DNA from: Mesodorylaimus sp. YZB2_4
Taxonomy: Eukaryota; Nematoda; Enoplea; Dorylaimida; Dorylaimidae
Assembly (NCBI GenBank): GCA_030248295.1
Contig: JASANH010000112.1
Coordinates: forward strand, 1 to 64,000
Length of the DNA stretch: 64,000 nucleotides
Direction of reading: 5' to 3'
A program made the position numbers and the translations under genes. Below, one piece after another: positions 1 to 27,730 of this stretch; position 1 is the stretch's first letter; each line of letters opens with the position of its first letter. The notes under the pieces are model-generated. The model had not been told where the DNA came from and searched no databases. It saw only the letters and a program-made list of their open reading frames with translations.

Positions 1-478
1 TTGCGTATCATTGCTTGTATTAATGATGGTCGTGTACATAATGTCTGTTGTGCTCCTCGGAGAAGGATGGGTCATAGGAGCGACGAGAAAACTATTTCGC
101 GCCTTGTGAAGCGTAATACCTCAAAAACGCGCAGGCCCCTGGTGCCCCCTTCCGAGCGAAAAACCGACGCATTCGCGGCTGTTGGTAGGTGATTGGCTAA
201 TTAGGTCTGATCGATGGGAAATCGATCAGGAAAAGAGCTTTTGTACCACTCAAAAAAAAACAGCAGCCAGGCAGCCAAATCTTCAGACCAAGCCCATTCC
301 AGCAGCAGGTTCTATTCAGAGGATTGATTGCCAGTCAAGCCTCTACAACAAGAGCAACCTCAAGCAGTACTGGGCCACTTTACACTTCTCTTCCATTTGC
401 TGCCACGCGCATTTTGGCCAGTCTGTTCTAATACGTTGACAGTGGACGGTCGGGCGCCTGTTGTTTCCCGCTGGTAAA
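1..478. other. Left edge, no gene recognised
   Basis: This is the sequence upstream of the serpin start at 479. The short open frames here have no recognisable domain. It probably holds the serpin promoter and 5' UTR, but I see no convincing core promoter motif. Confidence 0.4.
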
Positions 479-2110
479 ATGGGATCGAAATGCTGCAAGG
501 GACAAAACAGGAGCACCGATACCAACCTTAGCTTCCTCTTGGTAAGGGATGACTATTGTGGCGACTTTCTTTTCAAAAACGAAATTTTTAAGGAGAAAAG
601 CGGCTCCATCAAGAAATCCAAAAAGAACAAGGCCGATAACGAGGCTGGGTCGAAACGAAGCCAGCTTGCACAAAAATCGGCAGGCGATGAATCGAGTGCG
701 AAAGAGAAAGGGAACATCGCTGCCCGCAAAATGGTCGAGATCACCGATTTCAACTCGATGTGCCAAGGTAGGCGATAAAAGGCATTTTGTTGTGATGACA
801 GTCCCGGTTTTCAGCCCTGAACGAGCTCGCTTTCGACACGTATCACAAGATCGTCGTCGGACACGAAACTAGAAACATCGTCTTTTCGCCGTTCGCCATC
901 GCAGTAGCGTTGGCCACGTTGGAGAAGGGTGCCAGCGGCGACACGTGCGATCAGATTCGTCGTCTGTTCGGATCGATCGTCGAAAGCCCGCCGAATTGCA
1001 AAGTCGACTTGCTCCGAACGCTCGTGTTCTTGCAAGACCAATTGGGAGGAAATTGTGAGAAGGTGCTCACGATAGCCAATGGTGTTTTCCTCGGGGACCA
1101 CCTGGCATTCAACCAAGACTTCGCAGCCGATGTGAGCAAATGTCTGGGCGTGCACCTGGGCAAAGTCCCGTTTCGCAGGTATCCCGCCCTGAGTGCCCAC
1201 CGAGTGAATCGTTGGGCGGCCGAGGTGACGGCCGACAAAGTGCCCGGCTTGTTCGAGTCTCTGCCGAGCTCCACCGACCTGGTGTTGGCCAGCGTGGTGC
1301 AAATGCGAGTGATTTGGATGACCCCGTTCGAAAAAGCAAAAACGGAGAAACGCCCGTTTTATCGAATCAACGAGGAGGCCAGGAAGGTGAGCATGGCTGC
1401 GTGTGTCCGTAGAATTAGATGGAGTGACTGGTTGAGCTTTGCACAGGGCCCAGGGCAGTCGACCAAGTCTGGGTTGTCACTGAAACACGATCCAAAGGAT
1501 GACGTTCCCGTCTTCCAGGACGATCCAGCACAGTTTTTCAGGTTCACTTCATGTGCCGATACGACGACGCTGTTCAGTACGCCGAGAATGAGAGGGCGCA
1601 GGTGTTGGAACTGCCGTGCGAGGAGGAATCGTTGAGTGTTTGCTTCGTGTTGCCGCGAAAACGCAATGGAATCACGATGATCGAACACATGGCGACTGAT
1701 GAGTTGATGCGACTGATGGGATCGACGAGCGAGTGCAGCGTGCTGACTCACATTCCGAGATTCACGATGCGCCTGCAGGTGGATCTGAAAGATGTGCTGT
1801 GTCAGATGGGATGGTCGAATTGGACAGATCTGGCGCGGATGGTGGATCGAGGGGCTCGGCTGTCGGAGATGGTGCACGAAACCTACATCAAGGTACTGGT
1901 TTCTATCAGCTTCCTGACTCGAGCCTTACCTTCGGACTTGACTTGCAGGTGGACGAGGAAGGGGCGAAACCTGCGGTCCCAAAACCTGCCGACTCGCTGA
2001 GTTCAGTGCACATGTTCACGGCCGATCACCCGTTCATGTTCGCTGTGGTGCACAAGCCGACCCGGGTCGTCGTCTTGATGGGAAACGTGGATTCAGTCGA
2101 AGAATGGTGA
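479..2110 (+). CDS. Serpin family protein, probably intracellular and possibly non-inhibitory
   Basis: Four exons are seen: 479-767, 815-1386, 1542-1892 and 1949-2110, with consistent phases, giving 457 residues. The serpin fold is clear: the NIVFSPFAIAVALA segment near the N-terminus, a KPF-like strand region (TPFEKAKTEKRPFY), a YIK-VDEEGAK hinge and the C-terminal ADHPFMFAVVHKPT block. There is no signal peptide. Translation starts MGSKCCKGQN, which resembles an N-myristoylation/palmitoylation signal, followed by a Lys/Ser-rich tail of about 80 residues that ordinary serpins lack. Positions 542-592 can be read as a 51-nt in-frame intron (GTAAGG...AAG); splicing it would give 440 residues. 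The reactive loop has prolines where inhibitory serpins have small residues and appears about two residues short, so protease inhibition is doubtful. The family assignment is secure; target and localisation are inference. Confidence 0.88.
542..592 (+). other. Possible 51-nt in-frame intron in the serpin first exon
   Basis: It starts with GTAAGG after a complete codon and ends with a pyrimidine-poor TTTTTAAG. It has no stop codon in frame, so both spliced and retained forms encode protein, differing by 17 residues within the N-terminal tail. Confidence 0.4.
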
Positions 2111-3346
2111 AGAAGGTCGTCGGGGTGAATCTGTCTGTGTGATTACTGGGCTGGGCGGCAGTGATGTGAACTGGTTGGCTGTTGCGTAGACAGAGTCTTA
2201 ACAAGCTGAAGGTGGGGACAAATACAATAGCGTAGGTCACGCGCTAGTACAGGTCACGATGTAAGACAAAAGCAAATGGCAGTTTACAGTGTCGTGCATC
2301 TTGGCAGCATGGGGAAGTGGCTCATACGGGCTTGGATGAACTAAATATGCAACGGGGAAGCTGCTAGGTTGTGGTTGAGTGATAGCGAATGCGGTCCCTA
2401 GTTTGATGAGGACGTAGCTTTGGCTGATGGTGTTGTACTTCTTCGGCTAAGCATGACATGATCGATTCCTAATTACTGCCGACCAAGCTCCTAGAATCAA
2501 CGCATGAAACAGGTGATTCTTGCGCGCACATTCCAGTAACTGCGCACCTGGCGTGTCGCTTCGCCGATCAGTTTCAAAGCCTTTTTTCCTCCTCTCTTCG
2601 ACGTTTGGCACCAGCTGGCGCACAGAATTGCCGACGACGATCGGAACCATCATAAATACGGTCACAATCGGATACCAGAAAACAATAAAAGATCGAAATC
2701 TCTCAAAACTTTGGCTGCGAATGAATTTCGACTTCGAGCTTATCCATAATTGGCGTCAATTAGACCACCATTGGTCGTGCCAGCATCCCATTTGCCCCCT
2801 GCCAATTTTAGTTTCTGGTTTAACATTTGGGCCTGAACCGCAAGTCGCTGAGTTGAGAAAGTATACTTACGATATATACACGTGCACAACATACAGAGGT
2901 ACAGGCATCGACCACGATACCAAGGAAAAGCACGGAAGCAGATACGAATATAAGGTGCGCACTAACAGAACACCAACACCACGAATCTCGCATCCAGTGC
3001 GACAATTCCAAACAATCCTTGCACCACTTCCTTTAAGTCCTTCCCACGGGAATCTGATTCCAATCGCCCCCACAAATCACACGCCAATCTCGCCAACCAT
3101 CCTTAGTCTACTCTAAAAAATCATCGATCTCTCTCCCAGCCTCCAGCTAATCGCCTTGCAAATACATTGCACAGTACACGCACACACACATTTCTTCATC
3201 AGTATCACAGTAAGCGACACGGCAAAAGGTTCGAAAATATATAAACATAGAGCACATCAAAATTGACTCCATTACAGCACGTTACCCATAATGAACAACG
3301 AATAAGTAAAAAGAAAAAGGATCACGGAAAATGCCCACATACTTAT
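2111..3346. other. Intergenic region between serpin and WDFY3 homologue (convergent 3' ends)
   Basis: Two genes converge here, so this stretch should hold both 3' UTRs. An AATAAA lies at about 2684-2689 on the plus strand, some 575 nt past the serpin stop. About 20 nt near 2533-2552 match the SINE head perfectly. A 198-residue plus-strand frame (2520-3116) is low-complexity in codon use and has no recognisable domain. Confidence 0.4.
2530..2555 (-). repeat. Fragment of the tRNA-derived SINE head
   Basis: The stretch reading GTAACTGCGCACCTGGCGTG is identical to part of the SINE at about 6460-6479. Neither the box B side nor the body is recognisable around it, so this is a short relic or a chance shared 20-mer. 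Confidence 0.4.
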
Positions 3347-19990
<16,644 letters not shown>

Positions 19991-20536
19991 TTTACCAAGG
20001 TATGTCTAGATAACCTGGCAGAAATTTACAGAAATGAAATTTAAAATTCTAGGCAAATTGCTGCAGTGAGTACTGCTGTAGTTATAAATTGAATAAGCTC
20101 TAGGAATCAGGCCCGCTCATGATCAATATCTGAATTCTCTCTTCATCAGTCCATTAGTTGCTCGTGAGACGCCATCTTTCTTCTACGGATGAATGAATAG
20201 ATAGGACACCCACCAAAAGAGGATAAAACAGTGCCAGTGGGCACACCGTTCTGGCCGATGGCTGTATTTGGGCTGGAATGCAATAAGCAGTAGGTTTTAG
20301 TGTCTAAGTTACAAAAAAGCGCGAAATTTAAAATTTACTTTTAACAAAGGGTGGCAAAAAATGAGCTAATGTGTCTGTGATATGCTCTGTAGATAGCCTC
20401 CCAAAATACATCCTTCATTCCAGAACAAACTGTACGTCACCTTCATCACAGCTCTTTCACAGCACCTAGACGTGGGTACAGTGTGTACATAAAGTAACCT
20501 CGTTTATGCACAGAAAATACTCATTTCTAAACCATG
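19991..20536. other. Upstream region of the WDFY3 homologue
   Basis: No gene is seen. Because the neighbour at 20.5-21.3 kb is also on the minus strand, this short stretch must contain that gene's 3' UTR and the WDFY3 promoter. I found no convincing TATA box or polyadenylation signal. Confidence 0.35.
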
Positions 20537-21260
20537 TTAAGATAATTTCGGTGATTCGTAAGGCGGTGGTGCATGACTCATTGGTGGTAGGGCGTAATTG
20601 TAACCAGTCGCCATGAGTGCTGGAGGAGGTGCCGAGGTCGAAGGTACAGATGTCGGGCGATAATGCCTGAACCAAGGAATATGTAGCGGGTCAGCTCAAT
20701 CAAAGTACTCCGTCTTACTCAGGATAAGTTTGAATATCGTAGACTCGTGCCCTCGGCGGAGTCACATATTGCACTGTGGCAGCAGCGACGTTATTCGCGT
20801 GATCGCACCTTGACCTGATGTAGTGCTGCCAATGGAGCCTTCGAGCAATGGCGAACAGACTACTGCCAATAAGTTCCAGCGAGACACCAGTCCACAACAA
20901 GGCCCACGCAGTACCCTGAAAGGGGACAAGTGCAAACCGGAGTCGATTGGGGACTGGCGAATAGCTTACGCTGGTAGCGTGGTAGTCATTCAGTCCAATG
21001 CTGCCTGCCACAATCAGTGCGATGCCACCAAACATGGATAATGCACCGAGTGCCGTCACCCTAAAAAAAGTCATAGCAGATTAGTATTACAAGAGAAGGC
21101 GGTTCAGTTCCTTCTCCAACACCCCTCTCTCGATACGGCAACGGCATCTAGTTTCTCTCTCATCGGCCGCTGACAGTAGAGTGTCTGATCACTGCTCACT
21201 CACGTATAGAATGCCTTCTGTCCTAACATTATCGAGCACAAGATTTTTCCAATTAATCTC
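20537..21260 (-). CDS. Small multi-pass membrane protein with a C-terminal PPxY motif
   Basis: Exons 20537-20666, 20719-20915 and 20970-21060 join in phase, and a fourth ending at 21204 fits phase as well (CARLIGKILCSIMLGQKAFY). Two hydrophobic segments are clear: ALGALSMFGGIALIVAGSIGL and ALLWTGVSLELIGSSLFAIA. A hydrophilic tail of about 90 residues follows, ending APPPYESPKLS, with a PPPY site typical of WW-domain binding. The hairpin of hydrophobic segments and the cytoplasmic Pro/Tyr tail recall four-pass families such as MS4A or sarcospan-like proteins, but I cannot assign a family. The start codon and any first transmembrane exon above 21260 are unresolved. Confidence 0.6.
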
Positions 21261-22817
21261 GCACAGCTGACATTCAGGCAGCTAGTCCGTGAGAAGAGAT
21301 CACACTGAAGTGCCTACTTCTTCATTGCGTGTTAGTTAGATGCCGCAGAAACCAGTGAGGCAGATAATGTGATAAGAGCAGCCAGGTAAAGTCAATATAG
21401 TTTATCTCTTTTATTTGGTGTGCTCGCTAACTTGGACACTGTTGTTAACCTCTACGCATAGAACACTAATGGGTGATAAGGTGCTTTTGGACTGGTGTTC
21501 TGTCAACTCTCCACAAGCACCTTATCACCAGCTATGATGTGGGTCGAACAACCTTTTGGGATCTATGCTCAAAGTGTCGTTATTGAGTAAATTGAATCAT
21601 GAATTGTGGCATTGTGTGTTAGATATATGCGTGGTCTGAAAATTTGAGATGCCACTCCACAGTCAGTCATCACCGCCCGTTAAGGAAACTCACTCTCAGC
21701 CTGTTCCTTCACATCTGGTCCCTCAAACAGTAAATACTAAACACCTTGGTGAATTATTGGGCCCACGGCGGGGAAACTATTTGTGAGGGCAATACTTCGA
21801 CGTAGAAGTTCTAGCGAAGAACAATTGATTTTACCCCCAAATTATTACCCCAAGCGTCTTTTCAATAGATGGAATTCATTCAATCAGCAGTTTCTTACTT
21901 TCTCACCCTCTCTCCATCGAGAGCGTCATGGCGGACCCGTTTTGCCTCTAGATGGCCAGCAGGACGACCTGGACTGGACACCGACTTCCTTGGGCGATGG
22001 CGGGCGGGCTTTGAACCCTGTCCGTGTTCGACAGCCGATAGCAGGTAGACGAATGCCGCTACGTCATGGCGGGTGGGGTGGGGTGGGCTAGACTGTATGT
22101 ACAGTACATGCTCATATCCCGGGACGTATGAGTCCTCGGAAACTAGATATTCGAGGGAAACCAATATTCTAAGCTCATTTGCTGATAAAAACTGAAGTCC
22201 TAGTGGGACTATGTACAGTTACGCACCACCACTATCGCTGAGCAGGTAGTCAGGGGTGTAGTGTTTACCTTCGCCCTACACCTATAGAATCCAGTCCGGT
22301 CACCACAAAACAACTTAGAAGAAAGGGTGATAGAGGATGACTATGGTGATATCAAAGTGATCTAGTTCTTGGGGTATTAAAGGTGCCTTCTTAGTTGTAG
22401 TAGTGCTATTATCGACGCCGGGTGCGGCTCTAGTAAACGTGGTATGGTTACAAGATTCCTCGACCCAATAGTCAGTATCCCGAAATTCTTTAAAATAACT
22501 TTCGAAGAAAATAACTACAGTCCTAGTGTGAAATACCGATTTGTAAGTCGAGATGTGCCAAGAAAATGTTAGTGCTCCTGGTACATACAGTTGTACTCTA
22601 CCAGTGTAAGATCCCTTTCCCGGTTATGGGTTGGAATACATAATCAGGAATGCGGGTTACAGGAGTGATAAGAATAATGGAAGGTAGATAAAAGTAGGTC
22701 ATACACAGTACAGCGCGTATACTTTGCTGAACTGCTGCCATTCAAGGCCTTTTATTCCATCCTGCAAATTCAAGTTTTACAGAAACTGAATGTGACTTCG
22801 TATAGGTACATACATTC
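21261..22817. other. Intergenic region, no gene recognised
   Basis: It may include the missing 5' exon of the membrane-protein gene. It contains a perfect 15-bp inverted repeat at 21472-21486/21515-21529 and a G-rich stretch near 22070-22085. A minus-strand 89-residue frame at 21895-22164 has no domain signature. Confidence 0.4.
21472..21529. repeat. Perfect 15-bp inverted repeat (hairpin)
   Basis: GGTGATAAGGTGCTT at 21472-21486 is exactly reverse-complementary to AAGCACCTTATCACC at 21515-21529, with a 28-nt spacer. There is no U-run characteristic of a terminator. It could be a fold-back relic or a transcribed stem. Confidence 0.85.
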
Positions 22818-24002
22818 TCACGCTTCAGCCTCATGACAAACATCAACGAACGCAGGCGCTCTAAGCACGTTTTTAATCATTTTCTTCAGCATGCTATAAC
22901 GTGGTACGATCGGGTAGACTTTGGAGGCGTTGTAGTCATTCGTTAATTGTGTCAATAAATTTCTTAGTCCGCTGTACTTTTTGATAAGTTTATACAAATG
23001 TGCTTGAAGTTGTTGATTTTCCTTTCGAAGCTCGTCCGTCGATTTGCCTACGGGAATGTAAGTCATGCTATCGTGCCTTATTTTCAGTTTGGATTATCTT
23101 AAAAACTCCTACTTTTCAGCTGCTCATAAAGAGTAATATCTTTGGCACGTTCGCTGAGATGAGCAGCTGTCCCCAGAAGGCTGCTTATTCCTCCCATGCC
23201 TTTCGTGGGCATCGGAGTACTGGAATTTTGCAATCGTTGCTCCATCGCTGCCAAAATTCTGCACGGAAAAAGTTGGTTGACTGAAGAAAGACAGAAAAAG
23301 ATGAGTGATTTGCCGCACCTCGTCAAGAAATCAGTTTGAGATTCGGACAACTCCTGTTTAGGCAAATCAATAAGAACCCAATAGTTTTTTTCCAAGCTAA
23401 TGACCTGAAAAACAAATAGCAGGCTAATCAGCTCTTTCATCTGGACTTGCTTTACGAGAGCAATGACTGATCTGCGATAGCTGGAATGTTTGGCAATATT
23501 TGCTGTGGATACAGCCCCTAGTAATCAAAATATTATGGACACGACCCCACGTCTTATGGCGGAAACCATCAAGCCAGTGTCAAAGGCGATTTTGATGAAC
23601 AGACCACCTTGCAGTGTTTCTCAATGGCATTTAACTGTGTTCCAAGCTAACCTACAGCAGCAGGTCGAAGAGGGGTTGCTCCCTGAGGGTCTGCGATCGT
23701 AACTCGCGTTGCTTGCAACTCAAACCACTGGATTTTAGGTGTTTTATAGCCTGAAAGGCCCCCTCTGGAATTAGTGAACATGTGGTATTCCTCTACCCCC
23801 CAGGGCATTCCATCTCTTACCTCGCGTATCATCCTTTTCATTGCGGTATATCGAGAAACACGATTGATGCTCTCTTTGGACGAAACATAACGATCCTGCA
23901 ATTGTTTCAATGCTTGCTTCACTCTTTTATATGATTCCAATATTCCATCGCGTGCTTTTATCTGTTGCTGTACTGCCAACAGAGTGCTGTCACGGCTTGC
24001 AT
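22818..24002 (-). CDS. Coiled-coil protein with a duplicated SK...RY..MK.MI motif, 5' end unresolved
   Basis: Exons 23821-24002, 23319-23404, 23113-23258 and 22818-23047 have compatible phases and read as one protein fragment. It is rich in heptad-like stretches (QQQIKARDGILESYKRVKQA; LRKENQQLQAHLYKLIKKY). Two segments resemble each other: YVSSKESINRVSRYTAMKRMI and YNASKVYPIVPRYSMLKKMI, suggesting an internal duplication. The protein ends HEAEA then stop. An alternative downstream reading of the first exon would stop in LFDLLL at about 23700, so two overlapping transcripts or two tandem genes are possible. I do not recognise the family. The first coding exon above 24002 was not found. Confidence 0.55.
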
Positions 24003-27000
24003 CTAAAAAAGTGAAATGACAGTTTCAGCCCGATGGAAAAGATAAAAGAAACGGACAATGCTGCGTCGTGGAAGAAATGAGATCAACGTCTTTTAAGAGA
24101 ATCTGACTAGCATGGTTGCTTGGAAGAACGGCCTTTTTCTGCACATTGGCACCATGTACATGCATGACAAAAATTATGCACCAGGTCTCTAGTCCGGCCC
24201 CCTCACATGACTACTTTAGACCCTCTATAAAACATTCGTATGAGCTCTTTGCATCCTTTTCCTATCTTTAAACTTTCAGCACGTTTTCACACAACCTCCA
24301 GCATTCTATTGTACAATAAGACCACTCTTCTCAACCAAAGAGCTTTTTATCGATCTGATTGCACACTCACGAGATCTTAACAAGCTGTCAAAATCGTATA
24401 CACCTGTGGGACATCCGAGACATGCCCATTCTGACAGGAAGTCGATGACGGGAACGCCTAGGGCTTAGCCTTCGAAAAACCAAAACTCGACTAATCGTAA
24501 GTAAGAATCAATTTTTCCGTTTTTTACGAGTTTGCAAAGCGGCACCGCAAAGTCTAAAGCCTGCGTAGAAAAAGCTAATGTGGTCATTAGCCCGCAGATT
24601 TGTGAAGGAAAGGAGTGGTGAAAGGACAGGCAGACTCTTAATAGAAAGCTTGGTATAATCCTGTGGGTGAAAGCAACACTGGCTGTGCGCACAGTACGTG
24701 AAATCAGAATTTGTGAGCAGATTGCCCCAGCAAATGAGATTACCTCGATCAGTTCTAGCCCTAATATACGCACCCAGCCCATCACATCAGGTCACACCAA
24801 GTTGCGAGAAGTAGCTTTAAACTTAATTTGTACCATCCAGACCGAACTCACAATTTGTCAGGTCCAACGGTTACAGTTGTGGCAAGTAGAGAACGAGCTT
24901 ACCTGTGATATAAGATTTGGTTTCGGGTGTAGAACTACTACTAGCAGCTTGAAAAGCAGCCGATGCGAATTTCAGTACACCACCACCGAACAATAAATCA
25001 GACGCCAGCATGACGTCCTACTTTGTCTGGGCTTAACTGGGCTCCTCCTCGGCTTGCAAATTCAGTCCGAGCAGAGCTCTTGGAAGCAGGACTGGCTAAC
25101 GGGCAATAAGCGGCAAACTAGTAAGCAGATTCGTAACGGATTTTAGCCACTGCCTTTTATATAACTCATGTTCACTCGGATACTCGTACCCGTTAGGTGC
25201 TGGGGGCATCAATTCTGGAAACGAGCTGTCGCGACTGCATTGATCACCTATAAGACGGTCAAACTCGAGGGGAAACGAGCCACCGCGCTTCCTTCCCGGG
25301 CCCTAACTTTAATAGGTTGTTGGCCAAAACGGGGCCCTCCCTCCCTCAGTCTCGTTCTTTGACGCGCACTTGCACTGATCCGGAAACGGAAAAGGTTCAC
25401 GGCCTCGCTTGCTAAAATAGTCGGGCCAATTTCTCTGAGACTCCAACCGCCTAGACCATATATGCATCGAAAAACTTCATTTTGGGCGTTGCTAAAAATC
25501 AAAATTTTCTTCGTCTATTCCCTCCATTGTTTGCTCTTCAAAGACGGCTCGTCGAGAAAGGACACAATCGGAGTAATCTGCTGGACATTTTCGAACAAGC
25601 TGCCACCAAGTGGAAACCTCCCGCCGTGATACGTATGGGAAAAAATCTTTTCATGGCGAGCATTTGAGCAGATCGTATTCCTGAGTGAAAATACGATAGG
25701 CACTGACGAAATGAGTATCGAAATATGCCTTATTCAATTCAGCTAGTTTGAGAATGATCGAAAATTGACCTCATTCTCGCTTTACGACCATGTCAGCTAG
25801 AAATACTTGGCGCAAAACACATATAAGCTGCTCGGACAGAACAAACCAAGAGGGCACAAGAAGGCATCCTCACGCTGAACGTATAAGCTGACGGTGAGTC
25901 TATGCGCAAATCTCTCTACACAGGGAGACGAGTGAGAGAGGATATGGGAATGGCATTTACGGATGGGCCGACAATTTTAGTATTCCTACGGCAAATTTTA
26001 GATGTACTGATCGGCGAATAATCTGCAAATATCCGGGAAAAAATTAACACAAGCTGATTCGAGAATTTGCTGCATTATACCAGTCAGGGTGATCGTGAGA
26101 AATGGCACTGTCACTAGAGTTCGTGAGAAGCCGTGAAAAATTTGAGCACTTAGAAAACCTATGGAACGACTATAAAGTGATCGAGCGCTCTTTTTATACG
26201 CATATTATATCATTTAGCTTCTCTACTCATACCAAAGACAAAAATTTTAAAATTGCGCTACACTTCTCCGTCGTCTTCGTAAATTCAAAGGTCCGCTGCA
26301 GCGCAGTGCGCATTCATGCAGATGCTTACTATCTACAAGCATCTGACTTGTCATGCCCACCTGAATCTGCTTTCTCCGAGCAAAGATCCCTATTTATGAA
26401 TCCCCAGATCCTGATCCTAAATCCTCTCAATCACTCTTGCGTGAGCGCCCCACTGATATCCCAATCTTTGATCTGAACCCCACAGAACGGGTGTCTGTTT
26501 GCGCTGATGAGATTTCTTCCAGTCCCGTTCCAGGTTGTTCTCCAGCATGCCTTCATTGCGGACAGAACAGAGAAAATGTTGATGGACAAATATTAGCTTA
26601 GCATTCCGCATCGTGAGAACCTGTCCGTCACTGGACCCAGTCACACCCATGCCAAATTACCACTGTCACCGTGAGTAGGGGAGAGAAAGAGTGCTGACGG
26701 CACAAGGACTGACGATGAGAGGCAAAACCCGATAAAAACAGTGTCCATACCTGCTAGATTCGTCAAAAAGCTGTTATTGCGCGCTCTTGGTGTTGAAACG
26801 GCGAACAGAATTTGCAACATTCTTCCAACAAGGCCAAATAAAATCTGAGATTTCTATCTCGTCTCTCCGCTACCACAACCGCAATGCTGTAATTAGCTTC
26901 TATCAAAAACAATTTTTTTTCCCAGTTCTTATCGGCCCACGCATCCGGGCAAAAATAAATTCTGGGCATAGATATAAAAACTAATCGATCACATGGGCTT

Positions 27001-27540
27001 TTTATTATTTGAAAGCCGAGGAACAGTCACGTTGGACGAGTTTTACAGTGCGAGCAAGAGACGACAGAACGGGGCCTAGTATGTTAATTCCGCGGGGTAC
27101 ATTAGATCTATATACTCTTCATAGAAACGGGGGGTCAGGACGCCAGTTGCACCTGCGTCAGAGCAAGCGAAGCGTAAATTAAAATGACTTATCGAAATCT
27201 TGTTAAATGAAGTTTACTATTTTTCATTTTCCAAGCTCCTCCTTTTCAATTACTCCAAATCACTGACGGAAACACGAAGGTCCAGAAGAGATTGGCGTCA
27301 TCTGCCTGCTTGCGTCATGTTGTTGGCTATTACTCGTTTATGGGAACTGTTTGTCTTCAGCGTGTCATCCAATAACTTTTTCTAGCTGCTTTCTAGCGAT
27401 CTGTTTATTCAGGCTCTTTATTGCCCCATAACTATCCTGCCAGGCTATGCCACATATTCATAATACTATTGAGCTCATAAAATTTTAACCACAAAAAAAG
27501 CTTGCTCGTTCGACCCGAGCCCGATGAAAACCAAACTGGA
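24003..27540. other. Gene-poor region, nothing recognised
   Basis: Open frames on both strands are short and lack domains. A minus-strand frame at 24465-24561 preceded by a plausible acceptor might be an exon, but it has no family signature and does not join to the coiled-coil gene in phase by inspection. No repeats beyond simple A/T stretches stand out. Confidence 0.4.
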
Positions 27541-27544
27541 TCTC

Positions 27545-27730
27545 AGGTCATGTGATGTCACACTGTAATTTATCCATAGCCAAGCAATACAAAGCACGCT
27601 CGACGGATAAGGAACACATAGATTGGTAATCATATTTTACCCAAACAGGAGTCGAACTCTTCTCCGAAAATGTGCACCTAGCGTGAGAGGCAGACGCCTA
27701 AGCCCGCCTAGACCACGACCTGGGACGTGG
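27545..27730 (-). repeat. tRNA-derived SINE copy 2, diverged
   Basis: On the minus strand it starts near CGTGGTCTAGGCGGGCTTAG, then TAGGCGTCTGCCTCTCACGC, then a variable-arm-like stretch and a box B (GAGTTCGACTC), then a body with TCCTTATCCGTCGAG and a weak tail (GTGACATCACATGACC). The body resembles the 32.7-kb copy more than the others, suggesting at least two subfamilies. Confidence 0.7.

Noticed and set aside
2520..3116. 198-residue plus-strand frame after the serpin
   Set aside because: No domain or signal peptide, lies in the convergent 3' UTR region, and residue composition is random-like.
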